Of a DNA stretch of 11,726 nt, positions 1 to 6,161 are shown piece by piece. This stretch comes from an uncultured Bacteroides sp. (GTDB taxonomy: Bacteria > Bacteroidota > Bacteroidia > Bacteroidales > Bacteroidaceae). The notes beneath the pieces are model-generated. The model was not told where the DNA came from. It ran no database searches and saw nothing but the letters and a program-made list of their open reading frames with translations. How positions within the stretch are numbered: position 1 is the stretch's first letter; each line of letters opens with the position of its first letter. The translations under genes and the position numbers were made by a program. The stretch covers positions 1 through 11,726 of the forward strand of contig USSR01000153.1 of the NCBI GenBank assembly GCA_900557355.1, given 5' to 3'.

Positions 1-145
1 TATCTTGTACAAAGTGAATATCCATACCTGTTTTTTCCGCAAATTCGTTAGCATTAAAACTTTCGAAGAAATAGCCGCGTTCGTCTTGATAGACTTTAGG
101 TTCAATAATTAATACGCTTTCTATAGCGGTTTTTATTATATTCAT
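1..145 (-). CDS. rfbC: dTDP-4-dehydrorhamnose 3,5-epimerase, N-terminal part (runs off the left edge)
   Basis: Translating the minus strand from the ATG at 145 gives 48 residues beginning MNIIKTAIESVLIIEP and then PKVYQDERGYFFESFN. This is the characteristic opening of the RmlC/RfbC cupin epimerases, with the nearly invariant DERGYFFESF stretch that starts the first beta strands. The family converts dTDP-4-keto-6-deoxy-D-glucose to the L-lyxo isomer, the third step towards dTDP-L-rhamnose. The catalytic His and Tyr lie beyond the window, so integrity cannot be judged. It starts 40 bases after the stop of the SDR gene, in the same direction, so it probably belongs to the same transcript. None of the other rml genes (A, B, D) is in view. 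A related dTDP-sugar epimerase of the same fold is possible but less likely. Confidence 0.85.
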   Translation of the reverse strand, partial: MNIIKTAIESVLIIEPKVYQDERGYFFESFNANEFAEKTGMDIHFVQD

Positions 146-185
146 CCCTACAAATTATTAACTATTTATACTCAAAAGTACATAA

Positions 186-908
186 TTATATGGTACCCGA
201 ATCCACATGAATATTTTGCCCTGTGATACTAATAGCATTCTCTGACAACAAAAAAGCAACGGTTTCAGCTACTGAGTGAATATCAGTCGGACATTTCAAA
301 GAAGTGCGCTTATAGATCCTATCCTTTTGTTCATCTGAAAGTGAAGCGCTCATCGCAGTCTCCATAAATCCTGGAACTACGACATTCGAACGTATCCCTA
401 ACTCACCCCATTCTCTAGCTGTGTTTTTTGAGAAAGCTTCAAGAGAACCTTTACTCGAAGCATACATCGCCAGTCCTTTATATCCTGTATGAGCACTAAT
501 GGAAGATATATGAATTATACTTCCTTTAATGCGATGTAACAACATATTCCTAATGGCATATTTAGTCAAAACCATAGGAGTAAACACGTTGGAAGCGTAC
601 ATATCTTTCAATCTTTCCAGATTCATGTTGGTTATAATATCATCGTATGCCATAGCCGCATTATTTACAAAACCATGTAAAGGGACTTGATTATTTAAAA
701 AGTCCTTAAATACCTTTTTATGCACACTTTCCGATTCACAAAGATCAATTCTTTTAAAATATAACCGATTAGGATATGTCTTTTCTAACAATTCAAATTC
801 AGGTGTATAAGTTCTGGCTATGCCAAATACAACATATTCCTTTTCCAATAATACGCGACATATTTCTAATCCTACCCCGCGTGAACAACCTGTAACTAAT
901 ATATTCAT
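186..908 (-). CDS. SDR-family oxidoreductase, FabG-like (240 aa), last gene of the acyl cassette
   Basis: This is a classical short-chain dehydrogenase. The nucleotide-binding motif TGCSRGVG is at residues 6-13, the NNAA motif is at about 82-85, the catalytic Ser is about S136, and the active-site pair is Y149 and K153 in MYASSKGS. The VVVPGF segment at about 176-181 and the C-terminal ITGQNIHVDSG are typical of FabG-type 3-oxoacyl-ACP reductases. The length is normal for the family. The likely reaction is NAD(P)H-dependent reduction of a keto group, either on an acyl-ACP intermediate or on a nucleotide sugar; sequence alone does not decide. Its start codon overlaps the stop of the preceding AMP-ligase gene as ATGA (905-908), which suggests translational coupling. 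It is the second SDR of the cluster and clearly differs in sequence from the one at 3405-4151, so it is not a recent duplicate. Confidence 0.9.
   Translation of the reverse strand: MNILVTGCSRGVGLEICRVLLEKEYVVFGIARTYTPEFELLEKTYPNRLYFKRIDLCESESVHKKVFKDFLNNQVPLHGFVNNAAMAYDDIITNMNLERLKDMYASNVFTPMVLTKYAIRNMLLHRIKGSIIHISSISAHTGYKGLAMYASSKGSLEAFSKNTAREWGELGIRSNVVVPGFMETAMSASLSDEQKDRIYKRTSLKCPTDIHSVAETVAFLLSENAISITGQNIHVDSGTI
905..908 (-). promoter_or_regulatory. ATGA stop/start overlap (AMP-ligase to SDR)
   Basis: The TGA stop of the ligase gene (905-907) and the ATG of the SDR gene (906-908) share bases. This arrangement normally reflects translational coupling by a terminating ribosome that restarts. 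It supports the two proteins acting in one pathway. Confidence 0.7.
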
Positions 909-2119
909 GATCTTTTCAATTTTCCAGAACGTGTCATAGAGAAAGATTCAACGAATTTAATCTTTCTCGGAATTTTAAAATCTTGTAACATACCTGATAA
1001 GTACTGACGTATCTCAAGTTCTGTCAAATTAACATTAGGTTCAATTTTTATTTCTGCACACAGAATATTACCTAATACAGAATTCGTCTTCCCATAAACA
1101 AGAGCTTGTTGTATTCCATTCATTCTTAAAATAACATTTTCAACCTCACCGGGATTTACTTTGTATCCCCCCACATTTATCAACTCATTCTTACGACTTT
1201 TAAACTTGAATAATCTCTCCTCCTGATTTATCCATTCAATAATATCTCCTGTATGGTAATAACCGTCACTGAAACTAAAATCATCAGATTTGCCAAGCAA
1301 TGATTTATGGAGAAGCAGTTCATCATCCACCACTTTTACTCTATCGCATAAATCTATTGATAATTGAAAGTACTCTCCTTTGGCCGCAAATAAAGAACCT
1401 GCTTCTGTAGAAGCATATATATTATTTATTTTTGCTGAAGGAAAAATCTGTTTAATAGAAAGATATAAATGGTTATCAGATTTCTCACCCCCCAAAGTAA
1501 CTCGTTCTACAGAAACATAACTACTCTCGACCGGTAATAGCAATCTATAAAATGTAGGTGTTGCCGATATATGAGTTATACGCCATTCTTTTATCGCATT
1601 ATATATATCTGTACGGCTAGCATTAAAAACATTAATAAGGGTATTACAATTGCTCAACGCTTGAAAAAAAACTTGCAACCCAGCCATGTGGGTCGGATTG
1701 TAAGCAAAAGCCCAGATCTTATCTTTATAACGTTCTGCAATACGAACAGTCCGTGTCAATGTCATGACTGAATGAATAACTTTCTTTGGTTGCCCAGTTG
1801 TACCAGAAGTGAAAATAGTAATTTCAGACCGCGAATCGTGTATTGCATTAATCAAATCAGCCATAGTAGAAAAGTAATGCTTAGATATTAACTTCGATTT
1901 ATTAATTTTACTTTCTACCCCCTCCTCCAATTCAGTCAGTTTAATATCTGAATCGAGCAAAACTAATGGCTGATTACTGACTAATCCAACAATTAAGTTG
2001 CAAAAGAAATGATAAAGCGATTTTTCTTTAAAGAAAGGAATATATCTATCAGCATTGTTTACAATATTAAGTAAATCTTCGTAAGTATACCTCTCCGATT
2101 TATCTATCAAAAAGTCCAT
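905..2119 (-). CDS. AMP-forming acyl ligase (ANL superfamily), short 404-aa form
   Basis: This is an acyl-CoA synthetase/acyl-ACP ligase-type adenylating enzyme. The ATP-binding loop FTSGTTGQPKK is at 103-113, the A5-type motif IYASTEAG at 234-241, the A7 motif YYHTGD at 287-292, the hinge region with FKSRKNELINVGGYKVNPGE at 306-325, and the A10 catalytic lysine in TRSGKLKR is K400. It should activate a carboxylate as the acyl-AMP and pass it to a thiol, here most plausibly the phosphopantetheine arm of a neighbouring ACP. The protein is about 100 residues shorter than typical relatives, with the loss before the ATP loop. This is not a mis-set start, because an in-frame TAA (2120-2122) lies immediately before the ATG. 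It follows the ACP gene by 7 bases and overlaps the downstream SDR by 4. The substrate cannot be read from the sequence. Confidence 0.92.
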   Translation of the reverse strand: MDFLIDKSERYTYEDLLNIVNNADRYIPFFKEKSLYHFFCNLIVGLVSNQPLVLLDSDIKLTELEEGVESKINKSKLISKHYFSTMADLINAIHDSRSEITIFTSGTTGQPKKVIHSVMTLTRTVRIAERYKDKIWAFAYNPTHMAGLQVFFQALSNCNTLINVFNASRTDIYNAIKEWRITHISATPTFYRLLLPVESSYVSVERVTLGGEKSDNHLYLSIKQIFPSAKINNIYASTEAGSLFAAKGEYFQLSIDLCDRVKVVDDELLLHKSLLGKSDDFSFSDGYYHTGDIIEWINQEERLFKFKSRKNELINVGGYKVNPGEVENVILRMNGIQQALVYGKTNSVLGNILCAEIKIEPNVNLTELEIRQYLSGMLQDFKIPRKIKFVESFSMTRSGKLKRS

Positions 2120-2126
2120 TTACAAA

Positions 2127-2351
2127 TTATTTAATGAGTTTGGCATACACTTCACCCACAGTTGACACTAAACCATCTTCAAAAATATCAATATCAAATT
2201 CATCTTCTATTCTTACGGTCAACTCCGCTAAATCAAATGAAGTAAATTCTATATCATCTCTTAAGCTGTCTGTCGATTTTATATCTTTAAGAGGTTGAAG
2301 TTCTTTAGATATACGGATAATATTAATTATTTCTAATATTTTATCTTTCAT
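2127..2351 (-). CDS. acyl carrier protein 1 (74 aa)
   Basis: This is a small acidic helical protein of normal ACP length. The segment FTSFDLAELTVRIEDEFDID at about 36-55 aligns with helix 2 of acyl carrier proteins, and S38 is the probable phosphopantetheine attachment site. The canonical Asp-Ser-Leu becomes Thr-Ser-Phe, while the following acidic recognition helix and the EDEF...I pattern are kept. It lies between the KAS III gene (3 bases upstream) and the AMP-ligase gene (7 bases downstream). It is therefore the likely carrier on which the ligase loads and the synthase condenses. It differs strongly from the second ACP at 4155-4391. Activity would require a 4'-phosphopantetheinyl transferase, none of which is in the window. 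Confidence 0.88.
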   Translation of the reverse strand: MKDKILEIINIIRISKELQPLKDIKSTDSLRDDIEFTSFDLAELTVRIEDEFDIDIFEDGLVSTVGEVYAKLIK

Positions 2352-2354
2352 AAT

Positions 2355-3401
2355 CTATTTATTTAAAGGTGAATAAAATCTTGTTTTACTTAGATTGGCA
2401 GCAATACTTCCCCATGATAAACCGACCCCAAAACCACTCATTATAACTTTATCCAAATTATATTTCTGTGTAGAACATACATCAGATAATAACAGTGGGA
2501 TGGTTGCAGGACCAGTATTACCGTAATTAGTTACATTCATCGGAACTTTTTCTGCCGCTACTTTTATTTTCTTACGCACATAGTTTACCATGAAATTATT
2601 GGCTTGATGAAGCGCGAATATTCCAATATCATCTTTCTCCCAACACATGAGTCCCAATAACAGATCTATATCTTTATATACGTTATTTACTGCAAAATTG
2701 AAAATTGAAATACCATCCATGTACAAATCATTATCAGTTCTACCATTATTATCATTATCATATTGCAATAAAGAAGTTTCTTCAGACACCGGATTTCTGA
2801 AACCACCGGCACGAACTATCAAACGATCGTATCCAGCTCCATCTGAATGCAAAGTCACTCCCAAAGGACTTTTTCCTATAGTCACTAAAGTAGCAGTTCC
2901 ACAATCGCCAAAAACCATTCGAAGAGACTTGTCTTTTGGATGAATCATACGAGAAGTAGTATCTCCCGCTAAAACCAGTACATTCCGGCATGCCTTTGAC
3001 GCAATCCACAAGGCTGCCTGAAAAATTCCATAAATATATCCTGAACAACCGTAATGAATATCTAAACATACAACATCTTTATTGAGTTTAAGCCGCTCTT
3101 GAAGGATAATTGAAGTCGAAGGAAGAATATAGTCCACTGTTTGTGATACAAAAACTAAACCGTCTATTTCATTTTTGTCTATGTGCTCCTGCTGTATCAA
3201 ATGCTCAGCAGCTCGGAAGCACATATCGGAAGATGTATCATTTTTATCTGCTATACGAACTCGTTCTACTCCTGTCGCTTTTATTATACTCGCAACTTCT
3301 TTTTCTCCATATTCAGATGAAAGAGAAGTCATTTCCAAATTATTGAGTGGCAGCCAAGAAGTTACGGCTGCAATTTGTATATTATCTATTATTGTCTTCA
3401 T
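2355..3401 (-). CDS. 3-oxoacyl-ACP synthase III (FabH-like) family protein (348 aa)
   Basis: This is a thiolase-fold condensing enzyme of the KAS III family. The nucleophile is C119 in YGCSGY, the catalytic His is H265 in LHQANN, and the Asn is N295 in NYGNTGPATIPL, so the Cys-His-Asn triad of decarboxylating KAS III enzymes is complete. The C-terminal GFGVGLSWG at 323-331 is the usual FabH glycine-rich strand. Length is slightly above housekeeping FabH (about 320). An Asp/Asn-rich loop near 214-226, with several aspartates and asparagines, is an unusual insertion-like stretch. Expected chemistry is condensation of a primer acyl group with malonyl-ACP to give a 3-oxoacyl-ACP. The neighbours are an SDR reductase 3 bases upstream and an ACP 3 bases downstream. 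Housekeeping fatty-acid synthesis is unlikely, since the gene lies inside a polysaccharide operon without fabD or fabF. Primer specificity is unknown. Confidence 0.93.
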   Translation of the reverse strand: MKTIIDNIQIAAVTSWLPLNNLEMTSLSSEYGEKEVASIIKATGVERVRIADKNDTSSDMCFRAAEHLIQQEHIDKNEIDGLVFVSQTVDYILPSTSIILQERLKLNKDVVCLDIHYGCSGYIYGIFQAALWIASKACRNVLVLAGDTTSRMIHPKDKSLRMVFGDCGTATLVTIGKSPLGVTLHSDGAGYDRLIVRAGGFRNPVSEETSLLQYDNDNNGRTDNDLYMDGISIFNFAVNNVYKDIDLLLGLMCWEKDDIGIFALHQANNFMVNYVRKKIKVAAEKVPMNVTNYGNTGPATIPLLLSDVCSTQKYNLDKVIMSGFGVGLSWGSIAANLSKTRFYSPLNK

Positions 3402-3404
3402 GAG

Positions 3405-4151
3405 TTATAATAATGTAAATCCTCCGTCTATAAACAAATTACTTCCTGTTACAAAAGAAGATGCATCAGAGAGCAAATAAATTATAGCATATGCGATTTC
3501 TTCAGGTTTTCCAAATCGCTTAAGAGGATATTTTTTTCGTTCCTCATCTAACTGTTCTTCAGTAATTATTCCGGAACTTAAGATTCCAGTATCTATCATT
3601 CCAGGGCAAACAGTATTTACTCTAATATTCTTAGGAGCCAATTCAAGAGCTGCATTCTTTACAAATCCATTAACAGCAGCCTTAGTTGTTGAATATATAG
3701 TATTACCAAGTACCCCAACACTATTCCCAGAAATAGATGATGTAAAAACAATAGATGCGGACTTAGCGAGCTTTCTTCTTTTCAATAGTTTCTGAGTAAT
3801 AAGTATAGGAGAAATGGTATTTATTCGCAATACATCCAATAAAATCTCTTCCGAAATAAATGCCATCGGAATTGTTTTAGTCATGCCCGCATTATTTACA
3901 ACTCCATCCAGCATAGGTAAACTATCAATAAGCATATCAATATCCGACGGATATTGCAAATCTGCTTCAATCAATAAATGAGCATTTCCACTCATTGAAG
4001 AAAAGGTTTCTTCCAATCTCAATCTATTACGCCCAGTAATTATGACTTTAGCACCTAATTTAGAACATTCAATTGCGGTTGCTTTCCCTATTCCCGAAGA
4101 AGCCCCCGTTATCAAAATAGTTTTTCCAGCTAAAGAAAAAGGATTATACAT
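3405..4151 (-). CDS. SDR-family 3-oxoacyl-ACP reductase-like protein (248 aa)
   Basis: This is a classical SDR with the full motif set: TGASSGIG at 15-22, NNAG at 86-89, catalytic Ser at about S139 in FTSSISG, Y153 and K157 in IYSTTKAAV, the VCPGMIDTGI segment after strand 6, and a C-terminal VTGSNLFIDGG. It matches FabG-type reductases in length and pattern more closely than the SDR at 186-908. It sits between ACP 2 (3 bases upstream) and the KAS III gene (3 bases downstream). The best inference is NADPH-dependent reduction of the 3-oxoacyl-ACP made by that synthase to a 3-hydroxyacyl-ACP. There is no dehydratase or enoyl reductase in the cluster, so the chain would stop at the hydroxy stage. 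A role on a keto sugar cannot be excluded. Confidence 0.9.
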   Translation of the reverse strand: MYNPFSLAGKTILITGASSGIGKATAIECSKLGAKVIITGRNRLRLEETFSSMSGNAHLLIEADLQYPSDIDMLIDSLPMLDGVVNNAGMTKTIPMAFISEEILLDVLRINTISPILITQKLLKRRKLAKSASIVFTSSISGNSVGVLGNTIYSTTKAAVNGFVKNAALELAPKNIRVNTVCPGMIDTGILSSGIITEEQLDEERKKYPLKRFGKPEEIAYAIIYLLSDASSFVTGSNLFIDGGFTLL

Positions 4152-4154
4152 ATT

Positions 4155-4391
4155 TTAAATAGTCTTTGAAGAGACAATTCGGAATAAATCATCTATAGTT
4201 TGAGACTTAACGATGTCATCGCCTTTTAATTGTACATTATATTCTTCATCAACCATAGCAATAATAGACAAAGCCATTAATGAGCTCCACTCATCGAGCT
4301 GTCTGAACTCTGTGGTAGCCTGAAATTCACTTGCATCAGTTTCATCAAACTGATTAGCAAAATTCTGAATAAATTCATTTAAATTTCCCAT
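4155..4391 (-). CDS. acyl carrier protein 2 (78 aa)
   Basis: This is an ACP-like protein. The segment LDEWSSLMALSIIAMVDEEY at 32-51 matches the phosphopantetheine site and helix 2 of carrier proteins; S37 before L38 is the probable attachment serine, with Ser replacing the usual Asp at position 36. The later VQLKGDDIVKSQTIDDLF pattern matches the helix 3/4 region. Its ATG lies inside the last codons of the acyltransferase gene (13-base overlap, 4379-4391), which suggests coupled and roughly equimolar translation with that enzyme. I infer that this carrier delivers an acyl group to the acyltransferase, while ACP 1 serves the ligase and synthase. That division of labour is a hypothesis. Confidence 0.85.
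   Translation of the reverse strand: MGNLNEFIQNFANQFDETDASEFQATTEFRQLDEWSSLMALSIIAMVDEEYNVQLKGDDIVKSQTIDDLFRIVSSKTI
4379..4391 (-). promoter_or_regulatory. 13-base overlap of the GNAT stop and ACP 2 start
   Basis: The last codons of the acyltransferase gene (Trp-Glu-Ile-stop) contain, in another frame, the ATG that opens ACP 2. It is the longest overlap in the window between genes whose starts I accept. It suggests that the carrier protein is translated by ribosomes finishing the acyltransferase, tying their amounts together. Confidence 0.7.
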
Positions 4392-4939
4392 ATTATATCT
4401 TTTATTTTAGATAAATTTGTTCTTATTTTCTGTGATTTTTTTTCGAATCCTTCCTTTGTTAAAGTGCCATATAAATATGGAAAGCCTCCTTTGTCTTCAC
4501 TTTCTCCTTCCCATACACAACCCAACCCTTTGTTTAAAGCAAGCACTGGTTTATTATCTTTGTACACCCAAATATCTAGATAATCAACACCTAACTTTTG
4601 GAATATAAAATCATCCAACATTAATGCCGCTTCAGAATTTTGAATCGAATTCCCAAAAGAGCAGAAACGACCTACCTCAGCATGATTCTCTATAATGTTG
4701 TAAACACTTATGGTTCCTATTCGCATTTTAGTTTTATCTTCGATAATAAAATAATAACTATTGATATCGTTTCTTTGCTTGTCTATCCAACTTTGTTGCT
4801 GATCAACTGTGACATTCAGAGAAGGAAGATATTTTGAAATTTCCGGATTATTCCTAATTCCCAAAATGAACTCCGCGTCTTCTTTCGTGACAGGACGAAG
4901 ATTGACAAAACGTCCTTCAAGGATTCCTTCATAAACCAT
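4379..4939 (-). CDS. GNAT-family N-acyltransferase, RimJ/PseH-like (186 aa)
   Basis: The overall pattern is that of the RimJ/RimL-type GNAT fold. An N-terminal GRFVNLRPVTKEDAEFI (9-25) is followed by RNNPEI, the central strands IGTISVYNI (74-82), AEVGRFCSFG (87-96), a helix with NSEAALMLDDFIFQKLG, then VYKDNKPVLALNKGLGC (125-141). The order and spacing resemble PseH, which acetylates UDP-4-amino-4,6-dideoxy sugars. The usual CoA pyrophosphate loop, Q/R-x-x-G-x-G/A, reads QNSEAA at 100-105 here, with Glu replacing the first Gly. The gene starts one base after the aminotransferase stop and overlaps the ACP 2 start. The probable role is to acylate the amine made by the aminotransferase. Donor identity (acetyl-CoA or an acyl-ACP) is open. 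Confidence 0.82.
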   Translation of the reverse strand: MVYEGILEGRFVNLRPVTKEDAEFILGIRNNPEISKYLPSLNVTVDQQQSWIDKQRNDINSYYFIIEDKTKMRIGTISVYNIIENHAEVGRFCSFGNSIQNSEAALMLDDFIFQKLGVDYLDIWVYKDNKPVLALNKGLGCVWEGESEDKGGFPYLYGTLTKEGFEKKSQKIRTNLSKIKDIIWEI

Positions 4940-4940
4940 A

Positions 4941-6071
4941 CTACTTCACATAATCGTTTACAACAGCTATGATTCTATCAACTTCTTCATCAGTGAGCCA
5001 CATGTGTAGCGGAAGTGTAATGAGATGTTCACTGGCGTCATGTGCACGGGGACAAGTTCCCTTAGCATATTGATACATGCTATACTCTGTATTGTCACGG
5101 TAGTGTACGCCACCATAGATATCATTTTCAGCTAGTTTACCTAAAAGTCCTTCACGATCAGGTACAATAAGTTCGTAAATATGGAAAGAGCATTCATCGG
5201 CATGAGGAGCTTTCACTATCTGAATCTTCGCATTGTTTTCAAATGCCTTGCTGTACATCTCCACAATTTCACGACGACGTGCATTATCCCTATCAAGATA
5301 TTTAAGTTGAACTAATGCGATAGCAGCCATTATAGCATTGCCATTGTATTTATAACCCACATAGTCCACATCATATTTCCAAGCATAGGTCCCTTTGTTT
5401 GAACGAGCATAGGTATCTTTATTAATACCCAACCAAGCAAGCTGACGTGCTAGTTTATCGTCTTTTTCATTTGCAAAGCATATCATACCACTATCACCCG
5501 TAGGAAGGTTCTTCACAGCCTGATAAGAATAAACCGTAACATCTACGCCATCCCAAGTACCTGGAGTTACACCATTAATTCGTGTGCCTGACATGTGAGC
5601 AGCATCAAGAATTAGTTTCAGATCATGCTTTTTACATATCTCTATGATCTTATCAAGTTTTCCTACGCGTCCACCATAACCTACAAAAATAATAGCTTTG
5701 GTTTTATCACTTATTTTCTTCTCAACATCTATGGGATCAAGACAAAGATACTCATCTACATCAGCAAATGTAACATGCATATTTTCGTACATAACTGCGT
5801 GATTGGTCGATACAAAGGTGATAGGGGTTGAGATAATTTCATCACCATCTTGCCATCCATTCTGCATTTTAAGAATTTTCACAGCAAGATGAAGACCTAC
5901 AGTGTTGGAATTAAGATAATATGCATATTTATGACCGGTGTAATCTTTCCAGGCTTCTTCGAATTGAGCGGTTTTAAAGCCCATGCCTGTCCAGCCTTGT
6001 TCAAGGCATTCTTTTACAGCCTCGAGACATTCTTCAATCTCAAACTTTGGTTTCAATACTTGAATTGACAT
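4941..6071 (-). CDS. DegT/DnrJ/EryC1/StrS-family PLP-dependent sugar aminotransferase (376 aa)
   Basis: This is a fold-type I aminotransferase of the sugar-modifying DegT family. The N-terminal TGMGFKTAQFEEAW fits the family, ITFVSTNHAV is at 84-93, the PLP-ring Asp is D156 in LDAAHMSG, and the Schiff-base lysine is K187 in SYQAVKNLPTGDSGM. It transfers the amino group of glutamate to a keto sugar nucleotide, giving an amino sugar. Most relatives have Ser-Phe-His before the lysine; here this reads Ser-Tyr-Gln. In this cluster the likely substrate is the UDP-4-keto-6-deoxy-HexNAc made by the dehydratase at 8545-10467, giving a 4-amino-4,6-dideoxy sugar (WcfR, PglE or PseC are analogous). A dTDP-keto sugar is the alternative, given the rfbC gene downstream. 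It begins after a 90-base gap, the longest in the window. Confidence 0.9.
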   Translation of the reverse strand: MSIQVLKPKFEIEECLEAVKECLEQGWTGMGFKTAQFEEAWKDYTGHKYAYYLNSNTVGLHLAVKILKMQNGWQDGDEIISTPITFVSTNHAVMYENMHVTFADVDEYLCLDPIDVEKKISDKTKAIIFVGYGGRVGKLDKIIEICKKHDLKLILDAAHMSGTRINGVTPGTWDGVDVTVYSYQAVKNLPTGDSGMICFANEKDDKLARQLAWLGINKDTYARSNKGTYAWKYDVDYVGYKYNGNAIMAAIALVQLKYLDRDNARRREIVEMYSKAFENNAKIQIVKAPHADECSFHIYELIVPDREGLLGKLAENDIYGGVHYRDNTEYSMYQYAKGTCPRAHDASEHLITLPLHMWLTDEEVDRIIAVVNDYVK

Positions 6072-6161
6072 AATCTTGGATTTAATTTTAATTGGTAACG
6101 TCCTATTATAAACGTTAGCTATAATCGAATTTTAAACATCTTATTTTGAATACTAAATAGA
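6072..6161. other. 90-base intergenic gap, the longest in the operon, with a short inverted repeat
   Basis: This AT-rich spacer separates the UDP-glucose dehydrogenase gene from the aminotransferase gene. It contains TAACGT (6096-6101) and ACGTTA (6112-6117), six-base arms around a ten-base AT-rich loop. On the minus strand I found no TTTG, so the Bacteroides TTTG / TAnnTTTG promoter pattern is absent. There is no U-tract that would make the hairpin a convincing terminator. It may be a weak internal regulatory site, an mRNA processing point, or simply the scar of the joint between the precursor genes and the acyl/aminosugar cassette. Confidence 0.4.

Noticed and set aside
2782..3069. Open frame on the minus strand inside the KAS III gene, and similar opposite-strand frames elsewhere (for example 3175-3480 and 9523-9717)
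   Set aside because: They lie entirely or almost entirely inside well-supported genes, show no recognisable domains, and have compositions expected of out-of-frame AT-rich coding sequence.
186..4391. Aryl polyene or dialkylresorcinol pigment gene cluster
   Set aside because: KAS III, ACPs and SDRs are shared with such clusters, but there is no paired ketosynthase/chain-length factor, dehydratase, DarA-like cyclase, thioesterase or outer-membrane lipoprotein carrier, and the surroundings are polysaccharide genes.
2355..4391. A piece of housekeeping fatty-acid synthesis (fabH-fabG-acpP)
   Set aside because: fabD, fabF and plsX are absent, the ACP motifs are atypical, and the genes are locked between sugar-modifying genes on one transcript.
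6096..6117. Invertible promoter of the type that controls phase variation in Bacteroides capsule loci
   Set aside because: The arms are only six bases and the enclosed segment only ten, too small for an invertible promoter. No TTTG promoter motif lies in the gap on the coding strand.
6096..6117. Rho-independent terminator in the 90-base gap
   Set aside because: The stem is six bases and AT-rich, and no T-run follows it on the minus strand, so it should not terminate efficiently.
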